Shown in pieces: positions 48,532 through 57,649 of a stretch of 64,000 bases of DNA. Location of the stretch: positions 1 to 64,000 of the forward strand of contig DATIPQ010000040.1 in NCBI GenBank assembly GCA_035471785.1. Reading direction: 5' to 3'. A model generated the notes under the pieces. It made no database searches. It had not been told where the DNA came from and was given only the letters and a program-made list of their open reading frames with translations. The stretch is from Acidobacteriota bacterium. Its GTDB lineage: Bacteria; Acidobacteriota; UBA6911; RPQK01; DATIPO01. The stretch's first letter is position 1; each line of letters opens with the position of its first letter. The translations under genes and the position numbers were made by a program.

Positions 48532-49992
48532 CTACCCGTCTTCCATGTTCGCCACGATTTCCTTAAGGTTTTCGCCAGAAAAGCCCACCTTGTCAGATTT
48601 GTGAGCCCACGGTAAGTGATTGCAGAAGCTGGTTAGCTTGCGGACAGGCTCTCTCAGGTGCTCGGGAAGAAAAAGGCGACCCAGGGGGCTGCTGGTTTCG
48701 ATCTTCACTGGCATCGCTCCCCTTCGTAGGTGACTGAGCCTCGATATGATCTGGGAAATCTGGAGAATAACTCCGTCCAGCAAGAAAAGAACGATCTGAA
48801 GACCAAACAAAGTCGTAATCGACGTTTCGATGACTTCCAAGTATGAACCGCTTGCCCGACTCAGAAGTCGAGTCTCCCCAGCGACTTCCAATCCACTGGC
48901 CTCAGCTATCTCGTTCAGGAACTTGGTCAACTCAATGTTCGGCGGCCTGGCGAATCGCAGCGTCGCCGTGCAGCGCTCGTCCTCCGAAAACTCTGAGATG
49001 GGAATACACCGCGATTCGAAGTTTTGGAATAACTCAATCAGAAGATGCATGACAGTGCCAGATATCTCCGTCAGCAATAACTTCCGGCTCAGCATGGCTG
49101 CACTATCCTCCGCAATTTTCTCAACCTCGTGCATGACCCAATCCCCGACCTGGATTCCAGCAAGGACAGGGAGCCGTTCCGACTGAGCGAGGTGAAAGAG
49201 GATCTTAAGGAAAAACCGCCAGTCATCTTGTCGGTAGCGACGGCGCTCTCTTTCCCTGGACATGCGGACAAGAAATTTGGATATGGCACCGAGTCTCGAC
49301 TCGTCCCAGAAGTTCATCCCAAGAACAAGGGAATCAATCGGTGTCAGATCCTTTCTAGTCGCTAATTCCCCGGTGACGATTTCTTCAGCCGTCTTGCCAT
49401 TTTCAGTCAATACCTTGATTTGGCCAAGGTGTGCCAGAGAGAGACCAAATATGCTGCGGAAGGAGGTGTTGCTCACGGTAACTCGCTCGACCTCCGAATC
49501 TCGCAGTACCGTGTACAAGAAGGTGCAATCGCTCCAGTCGATTTGGACCCAGCGGCTGCGCTCAAAATCATTGTGCAGGAAGGTGCTTAGCTGGAGAAAG
49601 GCATTCCAAATAGTAGAATTGGAGAAGCTGCACTCAGTCAGGGAGGTTACTTTGAAGCTACACTCATTCACCGACGTATGCTCGAAGGAGCACTTATCGA
49701 TCAGAGACTCGTCGATAGCGCACCCTGTCAGAACACACTCTGCGAAGGTCGAGTTTCGAAGGTCAATCATACTTAAGTTGCAGTTTTCAAATTTGCAGCC
49801 AGTAAAGACGACGTTATCGATATAGGAATATTCGAACTCGACCTGCTTGAAGGTTTTGTTAGAAACTCGAATGTCCGCGAGCTCTGAACTCGCCAGACTT
49901 AGGAGCTCGAAGTCATGGTGGCGGGCATCCCGCAGCTTGGCGAGGACCTCTTCATCGGGGCCACTGGATTCAGTGTCCCTCTTTTTCGTCAT
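48532..49992 (-). CDS. Pentapeptide-repeat protein with C-terminal membrane helix
   Basis: 486 residues. Residues about 40-170 carry consecutive pentapeptide repeats (pattern A/C-x-L/F-x-x, for example VVFTGCKFENCNLSMIDLRN and STFAECVLTGCAIDE), which fold into a right-handed beta-helix. The middle is mainly helical; a hydrophobic segment (LFGLQIVLFLLDGVILQI) near residue 405 is probably one membrane helix. No catalytic motif is seen. Pentapeptide proteins can mimic DNA or scaffold signalling and effector complexes, but none of this can be assigned here. It is AT-rich, uses the opposite strand to its neighbours and is flanked by the two palindromes. Confidence 0.8.
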   Translation of the reverse strand: MTKKRDTESSGPDEEVLAKLRDARHHDFELLSLASSELADIRVSNKTFKQVEFEYSYIDNVVFTGCKFENCNLSMIDLRNSTFAECVLTGCAIDESLIDKCSFEHTSVNECSFKVTSLTECSFSNSTIWNAFLQLSTFLHNDFERSRWVQIDWSDCTFLYTVLRDSEVERVTVSNTSFRSIFGLSLAHLGQIKVLTENGKTAEEIVTGELATRKDLTPIDSLVLGMNFWDESRLGAISKFLVRMSRERERRRYRQDDWRFFLKILFHLAQSERLPVLAGIQVGDWVMHEVEKIAEDSAAMLSRKLLLTEISGTVMHLLIELFQNFESRCIPISEFSEDERCTATLRFARPPNIELTKFLNEIAEASGLEVAGETRLLSRASGSYLEVIETSITTLFGLQIVLFLLDGVILQISQIISRLSHLRRGAMPVKIETSSPLGRLFLPEHLREPVRKLTSFCNHLPWAHKSDKVGFSGENLKEIVANMEDG

Positions 49993-50013
49993 TCTAACTG
50001 CCCTCCAGTAAGC

Positions 50014-50029
50014 GATAACCTCCGGTTAT
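50014..50029. repeat. Palindrome, copy 2
   Basis: GATAACC-TCC-GGTTAT: same arms as 48422-48438 with the centre reversed. It lies 22 bases upstream of the pentapeptide gene start (minus strand) and 120 bases before the NspC-like gene, so it could be the operator of either. Confidence 0.6.
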
Positions 50030-50152
50030 GGTACCTGATCTGCCTTCGCCGTTCAACTTCTTTGCGAGCCTGCAACATAGTTTGTCGTGGGCAATTAGGA
50101 GGACACTGGAGATCCGCTTCGTGGACCTAGCTTCAGAGGTATCGCGCGCCAA

Positions 50153-51370
50153 ATGAGCAGTTCTTTGGAGAACCCTTCGCGTCCTGCGAATAAGGAGCGC
50201 TGGTGGGAGCTGGTTTCCGCGCTGCAAGCCGACGAGGTTCCCTTCCACTCTCCCGCCTATGTCTTCGACCTTCCTCATCTCCGACGGGTGACCCTCGAAA
50301 GCCGTCAAATCCTGGCCGAGATGGGAATCGAACTACTCTATACGCTCAAGGCCCAGGCCGCCAAGGATCCGCTGCGCGTTCTTGCAGAGATCGTCGACGG
50401 CTTATCCGCCAGCTCTCCCTTCGAGGCCCGCTACGCCAGAGAGATTCTAGGAAACGACGGCTCGCTCCACTATACGGCTCCGATCTTGAGCGATAGCCTC
50501 TTATCATCCTCTAATGAGATAGATTTCCTCAGCTTCAACTCGCCCTCCCAAATCGAGCGCTATTCGCACTGTTTGACGTCTACCAATCTCGGCTTAAGAG
50601 TGAATCCAAGGCATTCTTTTCTCCTTGATGATCGCTATGATCCCTGCTGCAGGAATTCCAAGCTGGGGATCCCGGTTGATGTTTTGACACCGCCGTTCCT
50701 AAAGTCCCTGGGAAAAGGAATCACCGGCTTTCATTTCCACAACAACTGTGATTCCACTGATCTCGGTCAGATCGTCAAGACGCTTCTAACCATTCAATCC
50801 AGGTCACCTTGGCTCTTCGAGATCTCTAGGTGGATCAACTTAGGTGGAGGCTATCGACTGCCGGGAGCAAGCGGGCAAACACAATTGGGCGATCTATTAG
50901 ATGAATACCGTTCTGTCTTTAACATCGAGAGGTTCTTCATGGAGCCTGGCGCCGGACTCATTGAATCCGCCGGATCACTCTTTTGCACTGTTTCCGACAT
51001 CGTGACATCCAGTTCTATTCCAATCGCTGTCCTGGATACGACCGTCAATCACCTGCCGGAAGCATTCGAGTATGGGATAACCTATCCCCTACTCTCCGAG
51101 GTTCCGTTGGGAGAGAGCTACCTTCTAGCCGGTTGTACATGCCTAGCCGGGGATGTTTTTGGAATCTACAACTTTGAAGATGAGCTGCGCCTTGGGGATG
51201 TCTTGTGCTTCCTGGAAACCGGCGCCTACAGTCTCGTCAAGGCCAACTATTTCAACGGCGTCAACCTCCCCAGCATCTATATAGCCCACGAAGATGGACA
51301 GATTGAACTTAGAAAGAAGTACGATTATGACGACTGGCTCCGCCGATACAAGCACCTTACATCAGGTTGA
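50153..51370 (+). CDS. nspC: Carboxynorspermidine-decarboxylase-like PLP enzyme
   Basis: 405 residues, close to NspC (about 380). It is a fold-type III PLP decarboxylase: PLP-binding Lys66 in YTLKAQAAK, NPR in LRVNPRHSFL, phosphate-binding GFHFHNNCDS and WINLGGGYRLPG, EPGAG (about 263-267), and the C-terminal CTCLAGDVFGIYNF, the CANSDC form of the active-site Cys motif (CLAGDxxGxY). NspC makes norspermidine or spermidine from the carboxy precursor. However, no carboxynorspermidine dehydrogenase is in the window, and the frame overlaps a DUF3326 gene by 44 bases, so the substrate may be a related carboxy-amine of a special pathway. Confidence 0.8.
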   Translation: MSSSLENPSRPANKERWWELVSALQADEVPFHSPAYVFDLPHLRRVTLESRQILAEMGIELLYTLKAQAAKDPLRVLAEIVDGLSASSPFEARYAREILGNDGSLHYTAPILSDSLLSSSNEIDFLSFNSPSQIERYSHCLTSTNLGLRVNPRHSFLLDDRYDPCCRNSKLGIPVDVLTPPFLKSLGKGITGFHFHNNCDSTDLGQIVKTLLTIQSRSPWLFEISRWINLGGGYRLPGASGQTQLGDLLDEYRSVFNIERFFMEPGAGLIESAGSLFCTVSDIVTSSSIPIAVLDTTVNHLPEAFEYGITYPLLSEVPLGESYLLAGCTCLAGDVFGIYNFEDELRLGDVLCFLETGAYSLVKANYFNGVNLPSIYIAHEDGQIELRKKYDYDDWLRRYKHLTSG

Positions 51371-52679
51371 CGTTTATGAAAGGGCAATCTCGATTTCCAG
51401 ACGGGAACTTGAAGACAATTCCTTTTCCCTCGCCTTCTTGAAATCGAAGGTAGAGCGCGCCTGCGGGGCAAACGAGTTCCCTCTCCGTCTAGCTCTGCTC
51501 CAGAGAAAGCAGGAGGAATTCTCCGCGGAGATCGCAATCTGTCGCGACCTTTGTGGGCAAGGCGAAGACTCGACGCCAAGTATCTTTGAGTATCGGAGCA
51601 GGACCTGTCGAGGCGGCGAAAGAACGAATATCGTTCTAATCGTCCCGACGGGGGTGGGGGCCGCTATCGGCGGGCACGCAGGTGATGCGGGCCCGGTCGC
51701 AAAACTTCTTGGAGGGGTATGCGACCGTCTGATTACGCATCCGAATGTCGTGAACGGATCAGACATAAATGAACTTCCGTCAAATGGTCTCTATGTTGAA
51801 GGAAGCACGCTGACTAAGTTGCTTATGGGAACGGCTAAGCTCATACCTACCGCCCGAAATCGCTTAGTGGTCATCATCGGTTCAACCAGGGACGAGTCTC
51901 TTCGTGCTTTGACTGTCAATACCGTCAACGCGGCTAGGAGCTGCTACGGTGCGGAAATCGTGGGCATTTACAGCTTTCCAGAACTGAGGATCGTCGCAGA
52001 AAAGACTGACAGCGGCCGCGCCAGCGGGACAGTCCGTGGATTGTCGCCGTTGATCTCCCATCTGGCGCAGCACCGTGATCTGTTCGATGCCGTTGCGATA
52101 GCCTCGCCTGTAGAAGTAAGCGGTAAAATCTATAAGGAGTATTTTCAAAGCCGCGGTGAGGTGGTTAACCCCTGGGGGGGTGCCGAGGCTCTCCTTACTC
52201 ACGCCATATCCTTGATCCATAACCTACCCACTGCCCATGCGCCTATCGAATGGTCGCCTGAGCTTGCAGAGACGGATTTTGGAGTTGTCGATGAGAGAAT
52301 GGCCGCAGAAGTGATTTCTTCCTCCTATCTTCAGTGTGTGCTCAAAGGACTTGTGCGTTCACCGGGACTTGTCACTAGCAGTGTAGATGCGGGTTCTGTA
52401 GAGAGTCTTACGGCGGAGGACATAACCGCAATCGTCGTTCCGGCGGGCTGTCTAGGATTGGCTACCTTGGCGGCCCTTTACCAAGGGATAAGAGTGATCG
52501 TTGTCCGGGAGAATACTTCGCTCATGCGAAACACTCTGGATCTGTTGCCCTGGGGAAGGGGTCAGATGATTGAAGTCGAGAACTACTGGGATGCAGCTGG
52601 GGTAATAGCGGCCCTACGGGCTGGCGTAGACCCATATTCCGTTCGAAGACCCCTGCAACAGACTCCGATATGCGTCTGA
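51327..52679 (+). CDS. DUF3326 family protein
   Basis: 450 residues from the ATG at 51327, inside the end of the decarboxylase frame (44-base overlap), so translation is coupled. The DUF3326 domain starts about residue 110 with NIVLIVPTGVGAAIGGHAGD, then RLITHPNVVNGSDINELPSNGLYVEG, both highly characteristic of this family otherwise common in cyanobacteria. Later blocks are FDAVAIASPVEV, EVVNPWGGAEALLTHAIS and TAIVVPAGCLGLATLAAL. The function is unknown; the Gly-rich start suggests nucleotide or cofactor binding. The first about 100 residues are helical and specific to this type. Pairing with a polyamine-type decarboxylase is unusual and is the best clue. Confidence 0.82.
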   Translation: MTTGSADTSTLHQVDVYERAISISRRELEDNSFSLAFLKSKVERACGANEFPLRLALLQRKQEEFSAEIAICRDLCGQGEDSTPSIFEYRSRTCRGGERTNIVLIVPTGVGAAIGGHAGDAGPVAKLLGGVCDRLITHPNVVNGSDINELPSNGLYVEGSTLTKLLMGTAKLIPTARNRLVVIIGSTRDESLRALTVNTVNAARSCYGAEIVGIYSFPELRIVAEKTDSGRASGTVRGLSPLISHLAQHRDLFDAVAIASPVEVSGKIYKEYFQSRGEVVNPWGGAEALLTHAISLIHNLPTAHAPIEWSPELAETDFGVVDERMAAEVISSSYLQCVLKGLVRSPGLVTSSVDAGSVESLTAEDITAIVVPAGCLGLATLAALYQGIRVIVVRENTSLMRNTLDLLPWGRGQMIEVENYWDAAGVIAALRAGVDPYSVRRPLQQTPICV

Positions 52680-52711
52680 GGAGCGTTTGGAGAAGAAAGT
52701 GACAAACTGGC

Positions 52712-55444
52712 TCAATCGTGACGGAGGGCCGTTACGGGGTTGATGCGGGCGGCGCGTTTGGCGGGCAGGTAACAGGCTAACAGGGCTCCCAGGGCCGGGA
52801 GGAGCGTCACGGCGAGGAAGGTTAAGGGGTCTAAGGGGGTTACGCCGTAGAGCAGGCTTGTGAGGAGGCGGGTGGAGGCCAGGGACAGCAGCAAGCCCAG
52901 GGCGATGCCGGTCAGGGTCAGGCGCAGGCCGGCCGAGAGCATCATGGTCATGATCTGGCGGCGGGTGGCTCCCAGAGCGGCGCGGATGCCGACTTCCTGC
53001 GTCCGCTGGCCGACGTGGTAGGAGAGGACACCGAAAATCCCCAGCAGGGCCAGAACAAGGGCCACCACTCCGAAAGCGCCGATGAGAATGAGGGCGAAGC
53101 GGTCGCGGGAGACGGAGTCGGCGACCAGGTCTTTCAAGGGAATCACGCCGTAGGCCGGCTGCATGGGATCGACGTCCAGGACGGCCTGGCGCAAGTCGGC
53201 AACCAGCGCCTGGGGGTCCACTGCGGTGCGGACGGCCATGTTCATCATCAGGTAAGAGCGCTGGGCGTGAGGCAGATAGACTTCGGGCCGCGGCTGGGAG
53301 CGGATGCCGTAAAAGCGCAGATCGTTGACCACCCCGACCACCCGATAGGGATAGGTGCCCGCCGTGCTGTAGTCGATGACCAGGTTCTGGTCCACGGGGT
53401 TTCGTCCCGCAAAGGCTTGGCGGGCCAGGCTCTCGTTGATGACAACTACGCGGGGCGCGTCAGGGGCGTCGGATGGCTCGAAGGTGCGTCCCCGCAGCAG
53501 CGAGATGCCCATGGTCTGGAAGTATCCGGGAGTGGCCATGCGCACGTCGGCGCGGCTCGATCCTGCCGCGGAAGGCGTCTCCCCCTCGGCCCACACGGGA
53601 CGGTCGAAGTCGGGTCCGATGGGACTCAGCGGCAGGGCCGTCACCGCTCCCACCGACTCCACGCCGGGGACGCTAGCCAGCTTTTCGGTCAGGCGCGCGT
53701 AATAGGCGCGCGACTTGGCTCCGCTGTCGTATTCGTGGTTGTCGAGGGTGATGGGCAGCACCGCCACCCGGTCGGGACGGAAGCCGACGTCCACCTGCAT
53801 GAGGTGGACGAAGCTGCGCACCAGCAGTCCGGCGCAGGCCAGCAGCACAACCGCCAGGGCGATCTCGCAGGCCACCAGGCTCTTGCGCAAACGCTCCCAG
53901 CGCAGCGTGCCGCCCAGGGTGCGTCCGCCGCTCTCGGCGATGGCGGCTGAAAGGTCGTCCTTGAGTCCCGAGGCCAGCGGCACCAATGCGAAGAAGATGC
54001 CGGCGGCGAAGGTGAGCAGGGCGGCATAGCCCAGGACGCGCAGGTTCAGTTCGACCTCGTGCAGCCGGGGGAGGGCGTCGGCCGGCAGGACTCCGCCCAT
54101 GTTGAGCGCGGCAAAGGCGACCGGGACGGCCAGAGCCCCTCCCAGCAGCGCCAGCAACAGGCTCTCAGCCAGAAACTGCCGCGCCAGCCGCAGGCGGGAC
54201 GCCCCCAGTGCCAGGCGCAGCCCGATCTCCCGGCGCCGTTTGCCCAGCCGCACAAGCTGCAACCCGGCGACGTTGACGCAGGCGATCAGAAGCACCAAAG
54301 CCACCGCCCCCAGCAGGATCAGGAGGGTGGCCCGCGAGTCTCCTACCCGGTCCTCATGCAGCGGCTGCAAGGAGAGTCCCCAGCCACTGTTGGACTCCGG
54401 GTAGTCCTCAGCCATGGCGGCGGCCACGGCGTTCATGTGGGATTGGGCTTCCCCCAGCGAAACGTCCTCTTTGAGGCGCGCCACGGCGCTGAGATAGCGC
54501 TGGTCGTGAGTGCTCTTCCCCACGAAGCTCCAGGGAACCCACAGTTCGATGCCGGGCGAAGGCATGTCGAAGTCGGCCGGCATAACGCCGATCACCCGCC
54601 AGCGCTGCCGGTCGAGGACGATGCTCTTTTCAAGTATCGCCCCGTCCGACCCGAAGCGGTCGCGCCAGGACCGGTAGCTGAGGACGGCCACGGGGTCAGT
54701 CCCGACATGAGAGTTGGCGCTGTTGAAGACGGCCCGCGCCGTCTCCTCGGGCGTGAAAGTGCGCCCCTTGAAAGGACTCACCCCCAGCACCGGGAAGAAG
54801 TCGCGCGACACCTGAGCCACGTTGACCACCTCGGCGGCCTGCTCGCCGGCCAGCGTCCGCCCCGCTACGTACCAGGCCCCGATCCCTTCCAGGACGGTGT
54901 TGCGGCGGCGCCAGTCCACCACGTCGCCGGTGGAGACTCCCGCCTCTTCAATCGATTTCTTAGGATGAGTGCTGTAAAGACGCACCAGTTCTTGGGAATC
55001 CGGGTAGGGCAGCGGGCTCAGCAGCACCGCGTCCACCATGCTGAAGATGGCCGTGTTGGCACCTACGGCCAGGGCCAGCGTCAACACCACTACGGCCGAG
55101 AAGAGAGGACTCTTTCGGACCGTCCTCAGCGACAGCTTCACGTCGTTTCCCAATCCTGACAGCATCATCGTTCTCCAGTGATTCCACCCAGGCATCCAGC
55201 GCGAGAGCCGACCGCCGCGCGCCCAGGCTTCGGCCTCTTCGATCTCTTCAATCAGCTCTTTCCAGTCGGGGACCTGAGCCTTGGCCGCGGCCTGCGCCCG
55301 GCGCTGACCGGCTCCGCCCCGCAGCGCTTCCCGCTCGCAGTCCGCCAGCATCTGGGCCAGGTCCTCCACCACCTGTTCCTTGCGGGCGGAGTCCCAGTCC
55401 GCTCCGCTCAGGCGCCCGGCCACGAATCGCTTCCAATCACGCAT
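52712..55444 (-). CDS. ADOP-type MacB/FtsX permease with prefix domain, PadR-regulated
   Basis: 910 residues from the ATG at 55442-55444, which overlaps the end of the padR gene by eight bases and follows GGGAG. The N-terminal about 70 residues are the helical permease prefix domain (here no helix-turn-helix); then SLRTVRKSPLFSAVVVLTLALAVGANTAIFS, the MacB_PCD periplasmic domain, the middle FtsX domain (VALVLLIACVNVAGLQLVRLGKRRREIGLRLALGASRLRL), a second periplasmic domain and the last FtsX domain (GQRTQEVGIRAALGATRRQIM). It needs an ABC ATPase for transport, and none is near. The PadR/ADOP pair is common in Acidobacteriota. Confidence 0.92.
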   Translation of the reverse strand: MRDWKRFVAGRLSGADWDSARKEQVVEDLAQMLADCEREALRGGAGQRRAQAAAKAQVPDWKELIEEIEEAEAWARGGRLSRWMPGWNHWRTMMLSGLGNDVKLSLRTVRKSPLFSAVVVLTLALAVGANTAIFSMVDAVLLSPLPYPDSQELVRLYSTHPKKSIEEAGVSTGDVVDWRRRNTVLEGIGAWYVAGRTLAGEQAAEVVNVAQVSRDFFPVLGVSPFKGRTFTPEETARAVFNSANSHVGTDPVAVLSYRSWRDRFGSDGAILEKSIVLDRQRWRVIGVMPADFDMPSPGIELWVPWSFVGKSTHDQRYLSAVARLKEDVSLGEAQSHMNAVAAAMAEDYPESNSGWGLSLQPLHEDRVGDSRATLLILLGAVALVLLIACVNVAGLQLVRLGKRRREIGLRLALGASRLRLARQFLAESLLLALLGGALAVPVAFAALNMGGVLPADALPRLHEVELNLRVLGYAALLTFAAGIFFALVPLASGLKDDLSAAIAESGGRTLGGTLRWERLRKSLVACEIALAVVLLACAGLLVRSFVHLMQVDVGFRPDRVAVLPITLDNHEYDSGAKSRAYYARLTEKLASVPGVESVGAVTALPLSPIGPDFDRPVWAEGETPSAAGSSRADVRMATPGYFQTMGISLLRGRTFEPSDAPDAPRVVVINESLARQAFAGRNPVDQNLVIDYSTAGTYPYRVVGVVNDLRFYGIRSQPRPEVYLPHAQRSYLMMNMAVRTAVDPQALVADLRQAVLDVDPMQPAYGVIPLKDLVADSVSRDRFALILIGAFGVVALVLALLGIFGVLSYHVGQRTQEVGIRAALGATRRQIMTMMLSAGLRLTLTGIALGLLLSLASTRLLTSLLYGVTPLDPLTFLAVTLLPALGALLACYLPAKRAARINPVTALRHD

Positions 55445-55772
55445 CTCCCGTCCTCGCCACCCGTCCAATGGCGGAAACCAGGTCCTCCCACTGTCCTCTT
55501 TGCGACTTCAAGGCCCGGCGTCCCTTGGGGGTGATCTCATAGACCTTCTTGCGGCGGGCGCCTTTTTCTTCCCTCCAGGCGCCCTTGATCAGTCCCCGTT
55601 TCTCCAGCCGATAGAGGATGGGATAGACCGATCCGATGTGAAAGCTCAGCTTGCCCCGCGAGCGCTCCTCCATCAGCTTGAGCATCTCGTAGCCATGCCG
55701 CGCCCGGTCTTCGACCAGCGCCAGAATCATCATCTCGGTGCTTCCCCGCTTCAACTCCCGTTCAATCGTCAT
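55437..55772 (-). CDS. PadR-family transcriptional repressor
   Basis: 111 residues from the ATG at 55770-55772. The winged helix-turn-helix is typical: KRGSTEMMILALVEDRARHGYEMLKLMEER, then GSVYPILYRLEKRGLIKGAW and KVYEITPKGRRALKSQ. A perfect inverted repeat nine bases upstream of the ATG (55781-55801) is the probable operator. It overlaps the downstream ADOP permease gene, so it most likely controls itself and the permease. Confidence 0.94.
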   Translation of the reverse strand: MTIERELKRGSTEMMILALVEDRARHGYEMLKLMEERSRGKLSFHIGSVYPILYRLEKRGLIKGAWREEKGARRKKVYEITPKGRRALKSQRGQWEDLVSAIGRVARTGDA

Positions 55773-55780
55773 GCCGCACA

Positions 55781-55801
55781 ATATACGTCAAGAACGTATA
55801 T
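55781..55801. promoter_or_regulatory. PadR operator (perfect inverted repeat)
   Basis: ATATACGT (55781-55788), five bases, ACGTATAT (55794-55801). The two 8-base arms are perfect complements. Located nine bases before the padR ATG, it would overlap the -10/start region, giving autorepression. Confidence 0.75.
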
Positions 55802-55924
55802 GAAGCAAGTCCGCAGTCGCACCCCATGAGCTGGCGCGGCTGCTTGCAGGAGCGGGGCGTCACCCAGCCTTTCAAGCAGGCCCGCCGCGAGATAGCGCCA
55901 TTGGATGGTTTAATCTGACAGCCT

Positions 55925-55970
55925 GCGCGAAAAAGCAAGAAAGCCCCGGCAAGAGGGACTCGCCGGGGCT
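55925..55970 (-). terminator. Rho-independent terminator of the DUF5666 gene
   Basis: AGCCCCGGC (55942-55950) and GCCGGGGCT (55962-55970) form a 9-base-pair stem. On the minus strand it is followed by TTCTTGCTTTTTCGCG (reverse of 55925-55940), a T-rich tail. It lies 24 bases past the stop of the gene 55994-57649. Confidence 0.85.
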
Positions 55971-55993
55971 CTGGGTTTGGAGCTTGGGCTTCT

Positions 55994-57649
55994 TCAGTCG
56001 CCGCTTTTCTCGACTTGGACGTCGAGATCCTGGTGGCGACCGCCGACCCCGATGGGCAGGGCGGCGCGGAGCTTGGTCTTGCCCGTCTGCTCACCCGTCA
56101 TAAAGGTGACCTCGGCGGACTGGGTCCCTTCAAGGATCACGACCGAGCCGGGGACGCCCTGCAGCAGCGGACGGCCCACCTGGTTGAGCGTCACCTCGAT
56201 GTCGGATGGGGCGGGGCGGTCGATGAAGATTTCGACCGTGACTTCCTTGCCGGTGCCGGCTTCGACTTCATCGGGACTCCACTGCAATTGCAATTTTTCC
56301 ATCTGGGGCGGACGCAGGTCGATGTCGAGATCGGCGCCCTCACCATCGGGAAGCTCGGCGGTCAGCGTGGCGGTGACCTGGGTGGAGAGAAACTCCAGGC
56401 GTACCGTTTGGGTGCGGCTGCCGGCGGGAAAGACCACCTCAGCGGGGAAGTTGATCAGGTCCATGTCGCCTTCGGAGATGAAGAGCATGGCCGTCGTCTC
56501 TTCCTGGGCGGGAACGGCCAGGCGCAGACGGACGTCGCGGATCAGGTCGGGAGCGGCGCGGATGACCCGCGGATTCCAGCGGATAGCCTGGGGCCCTTCG
56601 TCTTCCTGCTCTCCGACCTCGACTTCGACGCAGCCTTCGAAACCCTCTGTCACAACATCGATCTTGGTTTCCCCCTCCTGGTCGAGGGCCGTCACGTCGA
56701 AGCATGCGGTCAGCATTCCGGCAGGAATGGTGAGCATGTTGGTGGAAACGGTGGCCAGCGATGGGTCTTGCGAGGCGATCTCGAAGACCGTGTCGCCGTC
56801 GCGTGCATTGCGCAGGACCACGCAGACCTGGCCGCTTTCTTGCAGCGCCAGCCTGAGTTTGTCGGGGGCCAGTTCGACGGCTTTCTTGACCAGCACCCGC
56901 TCGGCCAAAACGCATAGCTCTTCAGTCAGCGTGCCGAAGACCTTGACCGAGGCGCCCACGGCGAGTTCCCCGGGGCCTATGATGCGGGTTTCTTCGTCGA
57001 TCTTGACCAGTGCCGCGGCCTCGCCTGGCAGTTCCACGAGGAATTGGCCCTCGTCGACGATTTCGGAAACCACGCCTTCCAGGCGGATCCTTGCGAACTT
57101 GCCGGGACTCTCGTCGTCGCGGACTTTGACTTCGTCGGCGACCAGGTCGTCGGCGGTGGCCCGTCCTTCGACCTTGACGAACTGGTCGACCATCAGGTCG
57201 GCGAAGATCAGCACCTCTCCGGCGCTGCTCTTGATCTCGGCTTCAACCGGTACCAGGATGTCGAATCCCGCCACCGTCATGCGTCCGCTCTCGGGGCCGT
57301 CGGGGGTGAGGCTCTGGATGAGGCCTCTCACCTCGAATTCGGCCTCGTCTTCGGTCACCTCGACCTCGTTGGCCAGGATTCCGCCCTCGACGAAGAGTCC
57401 CTCGATCTTGAGGACCATGCCGGCCATGAGCTGATCGGGCGTCAGCGGATCGTCGGACTCGTCCTTGATCTCGGTAGCGGCGGTGACGAACACGTCGATA
57501 TTGAACGACGGCGTCAAGGCCATGGCAAGAACCGTGGTGCCGCCGTCGGGCGTAACCGACTGCACTTCGGCGATAAATTCAACCTGGGATGCTGGAAAAA
57601 CCAGACTTGTGAAGAAAAACGAAAGCAAGAAAAGCACTGATCGCTTCAT
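55994..57649 (-). CDS. Secreted DUF5666-repeat protein
   Basis: 551 residues from the ATG at 57647-57649, preceded by AGGAGAATTTG; a longer frame upstream has no signal peptide. MKRSVLFLLSFFFTSLVFPA is a signal peptide. The first half contains three DUF5666 units (residues about 24-265), recognisable by VEFIAEVQSVTPDGGTTV, FEVRGLIQSLTPDGPES and RLEGVVSEIVDEGQF, each an OB-like beta barrel. The second half is made of several Ig-like beta domains (for example EKLQLQWSPDEVEAGTGKEV). It is probably exposed at the cell surface or in the periplasm; role unknown. Its own terminator follows. Confidence 0.88.
   Translation of the reverse strand: MKRSVLFLLSFFFTSLVFPASQVEFIAEVQSVTPDGGTTVLAMALTPSFNIDVFVTAATEIKDESDDPLTPDQLMAGMVLKIEGLFVEGGILANEVEVTEDEAEFEVRGLIQSLTPDGPESGRMTVAGFDILVPVEAEIKSSAGEVLIFADLMVDQFVKVEGRATADDLVADEVKVRDDESPGKFARIRLEGVVSEIVDEGQFLVELPGEAAALVKIDEETRIIGPGELAVGASVKVFGTLTEELCVLAERVLVKKAVELAPDKLRLALQESGQVCVVLRNARDGDTVFEIASQDPSLATVSTNMLTIPAGMLTACFDVTALDQEGETKIDVVTEGFEGCVEVEVGEQEDEGPQAIRWNPRVIRAAPDLIRDVRLRLAVPAQEETTAMLFISEGDMDLINFPAEVVFPAGSRTQTVRLEFLSTQVTATLTAELPDGEGADLDIDLRPPQMEKLQLQWSPDEVEAGTGKEVTVEIFIDRPAPSDIEVTLNQVGRPLLQGVPGSVVILEGTQSAEVTFMTGEQTGKTKLRAALPIGVGGRHQDLDVQVEKSGD

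Larger units (their letters stand above)
47949..52679. other. Lower-GC island (SET, pentapeptide, NspC-like, DUF3326)
   Basis: The four genes here use visibly more A/T than their neighbours on both sides (about half GC by eye against clearly more than 60 percent outside). Two near-identical palindromes flank the pentapeptide gene. No integrase or transposase is seen. I infer horizontal acquisition, possibly in two steps. Confidence 0.55.
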
